This document shows, piece by piece, positions 61,368-64,000 of a stretch of DNA of 64,000 nucleotides. The position numbers and the translations under genes are program-made. Under the pieces are notes generated by a model. It saw only the letters and a program-made list of their open reading frames with translations, had not been told where the DNA came from and searched no databases. The stretch is taken from assembly GCA_038145175.1 (NCBI GenBank), contig JAYQPE010000001.1, forward strand, positions 1 to 64,000, written 5' to 3'. The first letter of the stretch is position 1. Each line of letters begins with the position of its first letter. Source of the DNA: ATZT02 sp038145175 (GTDB lineage: Bacteria; Actinomycetota; Actinomycetes; S36-B12; UBA5976).

Positions 61368-62528
61368 ATGCCAATTTCATACGATGGTCCTCCTCCTGTC
61401 ACTGGTGCGTGGCAGGAAGGAGATCATCCTGGGCAAAGAAAATTTGTTAATTTAGGTCCAATTGAATTAGAACTTGGTGGCACACTTTCTGAAGTAAAAG
61501 TTGCTTACGAAACTTTTGGAAAATTAAATTCCACGGGCACTAACGCAATTTTTATAGAACATGCTTTAACAGGAGATTCTCATGTTGCTGGTCTAGATGT
61601 TGAAGGACATTTGACAAGAGGTTGGTGGGATAACTTAATTGGTCCAGGTTTACCAATTAATACCAATGAATGGTTTGTTGTTTGTGCAAATGTTTTAGGT
61701 GGCTGTCAAGGAACCACAGGACCTTCCTCTTTAGATGAGTCAGGAAATAATTGGGGATCAAAATTTCCTAGAGTTACAGTTTCTGATCAAGTTGAAATAG
61801 AAAAAAGACTTACAGATTATTTAAATATTGAAAAGTGGGCATCCATTATGGGCGGATCTATGGGTGGCATGCGAGTTTTAGAATGGGCAGTTGAATATCC
61901 ACATAAATTAAATTCTGCTTTTGTTATCGCCTCAGCTCCAAGATCTTCAGCTGATCAAATTGCGACACAATCTGCTCAAATTGCAGCAATTAAGTCTGAT
62001 CCAAATTGGCAAAATGGTGATTACTATCAATCCAAACCCGGTGAAGGTCCACATGCAGGTTTAGGAATAGCAAGAAGATTTGCCCAATTAACTTATCGTT
62101 CCGAAACAGAATTAGATGTTCGATTTGGTAGAGATAATCAAGATGGAGAAGATCCTTATTCAGATGGTCGATTTGCAATTGAATCTTATTTAGATCATCA
62201 CGCCGATAAATTAGCGAGAAGATTTGATGCTAATTCATATATTGTTTTGTCAGATTGCATGTCAACTTTTGATATAGGCAGAAATAGGGGTGGCGTTGGA
62301 AACGCATTAGGTCAAATAAAAGCAACAATAGTGGTTGCTGGAATTGATTCTGATCGCTTGTATCCAATTAGACAACAAGCTGATTTAGTGTCAGCTTTAC
62401 CTCAAAAAAGTCAATTGCATGTGATTTCTTCACCATTTGGACACGACGGATTTTTGATCGAATTTGATCAAGTTGCACCTGTTATTACTAAAACATTAGA
62501 AATTGCCACCCAAAAAATAATTAAATAA
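61368..62528 (+). CDS. metX: Homoserine O-acetyltransferase
   Basis: A 386-residue alpha/beta-hydrolase fold enzyme acetylating homoserine. The nucleophile Ser is in GGSMGGMRVLEW, with NVLGGCQGTTGPSS, RFDANSYIVLSDCMSTFDIGR and the catalytic His in PFGHDGFLIE. The pair MetX-MetY is the direct sulfhydrylation route to homocysteine. It starts 6 bases after metY. A GGGACT/AGTCTC hairpin lies at 62533-62549 after it, without a U-run. Confidence 0.94.
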   Translation: MPISYDGPPPVTGAWQEGDHPGQRKFVNLGPIELELGGTLSEVKVAYETFGKLNSTGTNAIFIEHALTGDSHVAGLDVEGHLTRGWWDNLIGPGLPINTNEWFVVCANVLGGCQGTTGPSSLDESGNNWGSKFPRVTVSDQVEIEKRLTDYLNIEKWASIMGGSMGGMRVLEWAVEYPHKLNSAFVIASAPRSSADQIATQSAQIAAIKSDPNWQNGDYYQSKPGEGPHAGLGIARRFAQLTYRSETELDVRFGRDNQDGEDPYSDGRFAIESYLDHHADKLARRFDANSYIVLSDCMSTFDIGRNRGGVGNALGQIKATIVVAGIDSDRLYPIRQQADLVSALPQKSQLHVISSPFGHDGFLIEFDQVAPVITKTLEIATQKIIK

Positions 62529-62590
62529 CTCTGGGACTTTTTAGTCTCAAGAAACTTGTTTATAAGGCACTAAATTTTAATAATGTAACA

Positions 62591-63406
62591 GTGAAATACC
62601 TGGTCACTTTAATTTTTTCTTTTTTAATAACGATTTCTCCTGCTCAAGCTGAAGTTTCAATAGAAGCAGATCAAGAAAATGAAAGCTATAAAATTACCGG
62701 AGAATTACTTCTTGATGAAACTTTTAATGGAAGTTACGAATCGCAAAGACAAGCTGAAAATTGTCAAGGTTGCAGGTGGATTATTGCCAAAATCTGCTAC
62801 TTAGAAGATGATGTTGGATCAATTAAAGGTTGTTCCGGTGACGCAGAAAGTTGTATAAGACCTGATGGTGAAATAGGAAAAAGATTGCAAGTCTGGCGAA
62901 AATTGGGTGATGATGAACCTTGGCTTGCTGTCGGAGTTATTTGTTTAGCACCAAGTGGTCCAGTGACACCTTCTACTATCAATTTTAAGATAACCGAAGT
63001 AACAAGTGAATACTTACCGAAATTAATTCCAAGTACACAACCACTTAATCATGTATTAGTTAACACAGATATTTACTTCATCAGCAATCAAAATAGAAAT
63101 TTTGGTCCAAAAAATTTAGTAATAACAGGAATTCCTATTACGCTAAATGCTTCTGCAATTTGGACATGGGATTTTGGAGATGGAACAGTGGTTCAAACAG
63201 CAAATACCGGATCAGGATATCCCTATGGAGAAATAAAGCACACATATAAATCCAAAGGGTTAAAAACAATTACAGTGACTACAACTTGGCAAGCTAAGTG
63301 GTCGACAAAAAATAATCTGGACTTACCAGTACTGGGTATAAACTTGGTCCAGAAAACAACATTTAATCTTCTGGCTCATGAAGCAAGAGGAGTATTAACA
63401 CGCTGA
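62591..63406 (+). CDS. Secreted PKD-domain protein of unknown function
   Basis: A 271-residue protein with a signal peptide (YLVTLIFSFLITISPAQA, cleaved near 20) starting at GTG. A Cys-rich region follows (CQGC, C at about 68, IKGC, ESC), then a PKD domain near 190-245 marked by WTWDFGDG and IKHTYKSKGLKTITVT. PKD domains usually mediate protein or carbohydrate contacts on the cell surface. No enzymatic motif is visible. It lies alone between metX and a Lys-rich protein gene. Confidence 0.7.
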   Translation: MKYLVTLIFSFLITISPAQAEVSIEADQENESYKITGELLLDETFNGSYESQRQAENCQGCRWIIAKICYLEDDVGSIKGCSGDAESCIRPDGEIGKRLQVWRKLGDDEPWLAVGVICLAPSGPVTPSTINFKITEVTSEYLPKLIPSTQPLNHVLVNTDIYFISNQNRNFGPKNLVITGIPITLNASAIWTWDFGDGTVVQTANTGSGYPYGEIKHTYKSKGLKTITVTTTWQAKWSTKNNLDLPVLGINLVQKTTFNLLAHEARGVLTR

Positions 63407-63517
63407 CCAATAGCCCCATCGAAGTGCGAATCGTGTAATTCGTGACAGAATATGAATTGGGCCGGTCGATTTGACAGGCCCTTAAGTGCGTCCAGACTTT
63501 GAGGGGTAAAAAAATAA
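63407..63517 (+). promoter_or_regulatory. GC-rich leader with two hairpins before the Lys-rich gene
   Basis: CGAAT (63427-63431) pairs with ATTCG (63438-63442). GGGCC (63459-63463) pairs with GGCCC (63477-63481), containing an inner GTC/GAC and loop GATTT. A GAGGGG site lies about 11 bases before the GTG start. The GC content is well above its surroundings. Either a terminator for the PKD gene or a leader. Function unknown. Confidence 0.35.
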
Positions 63518-64000
63518 GTGGCAATTTTAGATAAATTTCTTGGCAAATCAAATGTTAAAAAACCTAAAGCCAAAGTTGTCCCATCTAAACCTGCTGCAAA
63601 GCCTGCAGTTAAACCAGCAGCTAAAAAACCTGCCGCAAAAGCTGTTGTAAAAAAACCAATCGCCAAAAAGCCAGCAGCAAAATCAATTACCAAACCGGCT
63701 GCTAAACCAGTTGCTAAAAAACCTGCTGCAAAGCCTGCAGCTAAACCAGCAGTTAAAAATCCGGCTGCGAAACCTGCTGCAAAGAAATCAACTACAAAAC
63801 CAAAAGCTAAAAAACCAGCCACAAAACCAATAGCTAAGAAATCTGTAGTAAAGAAAACAACTTCTAAACCAATTGCAAAACTTAAACCAGTTAAACCTTT
63901 AAAACCAGTAAAACCTACAAAACCTACAAAACCAACAAAAGAAACAAAGAATCAAAAACAAAAAGTTTCAGAAACTTCACCTAAAAATGATAAGAATTTA
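63518..64000 (+). CDS. Lys/Ala/Pro-rich histone H1-like protein or N-terminal region, partial
   Basis: From GTG 63518 the frame reads MAILDKFLGKSNVKKPKAK and then repeats of KPAAKPAVKPAAKKPAAK type, later KPTKPTKP, running open to the window end (161 residues seen). Very basic and low in sequence complexity, it resembles histone H1/HU-tail-like DNA-binding regions. In actinobacteria similar tails precede a DksA/TraR-like zinc finger or sit on nucleoid proteins; which applies lies beyond the window. No assignment of function. Confidence 0.6.
   Translation, partial: MAILDKFLGKSNVKKPKAKVVPSKPAAKPAVKPAAKKPAAKAVVKKPIAKKPAAKSITKPAAKPVAKKPAAKPAAKPAVKNPAAKPAAKKSTTKPKAKKPATKPIAKKSVVKKTTSKPIAKLKPVKPLKPVKPTKPTKPTKETKNQKQKVSETSPKNDKNL

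Noticed and set aside
63376..63822. Ala/Gly/Phe-rich reverse-strand frame of 148 codons
   Set aside because: Antisense shadow of the KPAAK repeat gene; the composition simply mirrors the repeat.
1..64000. Mobile elements, prophage, toxin-antitoxin or defence islands
   Set aside because: No transposase, phage or restriction-type gene was found; gene order is conserved housekeeping throughout. XerC is the chromosomal dimer recombinase.

Overview
This 64 kb window is a continuous, gene-dense stretch of chromosome from a strongly AT-rich (by eye, not computed) actinobacterium. The evidence is gene order: dprA-xerC-M23-rpsB-tsf-pyrH-frr-cdsA-rlmN, dxr-rseP-ispG-GNAT-proS, rimP-nusA-infB-rbfA-truB-ribF-rpsO-pnp-M16-dapB, thyX-dapA-rnj-ftsK-rodZ-rimO-pgsA-cinA-clgR-DUF3046-recA-recX and miaB-miaA-dapF-hflX are classic Actinomycetia blocks. 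ClgR, DUF3046, DUF4439, DUF4192, a SAM-IV riboswitch and a 16-bp actinobacterial LexA box all agree. Low GC, tight packing and missing accessory genes suggest a streamlined planktonic lineage such as the freshwater Nanopelagicales (acI). That placement is inference. No mobile element, CRISPR array, rRNA or tRNA gene was seen.

Layout. 1-5.7 kb: the tail of an unidentified gene, a GC-rich structured leader, then a polyamine or amine catabolic operon (FAD amine oxidase, CoA-acylating aldehyde dehydrogenase, agmatinase-like ureohydrolase, PotD-like lipoprotein). 5.7-13.9 kb: DNA uptake and recombination (dprA, xerC), a cell-wall peptidase, then the translation and lipid operon rpsB to rlmN behind a long structured leader. 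13.9-23.3 kb: gabT, the MEP isoprenoid genes dxr and ispG flanking a site-2 protease gene broken by two in-frame stops, proS, a TSUP transporter and two small ferritin-like/lipoprotein genes. 23.4-39.4 kb: the rimP-nusA-infB-pnp translation/RNA block without ylxR, then lysine/cell-wall genes (dapB, dapA), thyX divergent from azlCD, RNase J and a CDGSH protein. 39.4-49.4 kb: ftsK to recX, interrupted by a reverse-strand CrtQ/CrtO-like carotenoid glycoside pair. 49.4-58.7 kb: a secreted protein with a duplicated Cys motif, Tgt plus a queuosine-precursor transporter, miaB-miaA-dapF-hflX, a flippase-like membrane protein and a GreA-like factor behind a yybP-ykoY (Mn2+) riboswitch. 58.7-64 kb: DUF4192, SAM-IV riboswitch-metY-metX, a secreted PKD protein and the start of a Lys/Ala/Pro-rich H1-like protein that runs off the window.

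Working together: the amine operon and gabT would feed putrescine-type amines into central metabolism. dapA/dapB/dapF serve diaminopimelate and lysine synthesis. miaA/miaB, Tgt/YhhQ, rlmN, truB and rimO make up an RNA/ribosome modification set. recA/recX with the LexA box is the SOS core.

The most unusual points are a Mn riboswitch on a single-gene greA-like unit, a pgsA reading frame with no ATG/GTG/TTG where the protein must begin, a site-2 protease frame with two in-frame TAA codons, an unidentified structured leader on the amine operon, a -10 that appears shared by azlC and thyX, repeated leaderless-type promoters, and six convergent gene pairs that all overlap at their stop codons.
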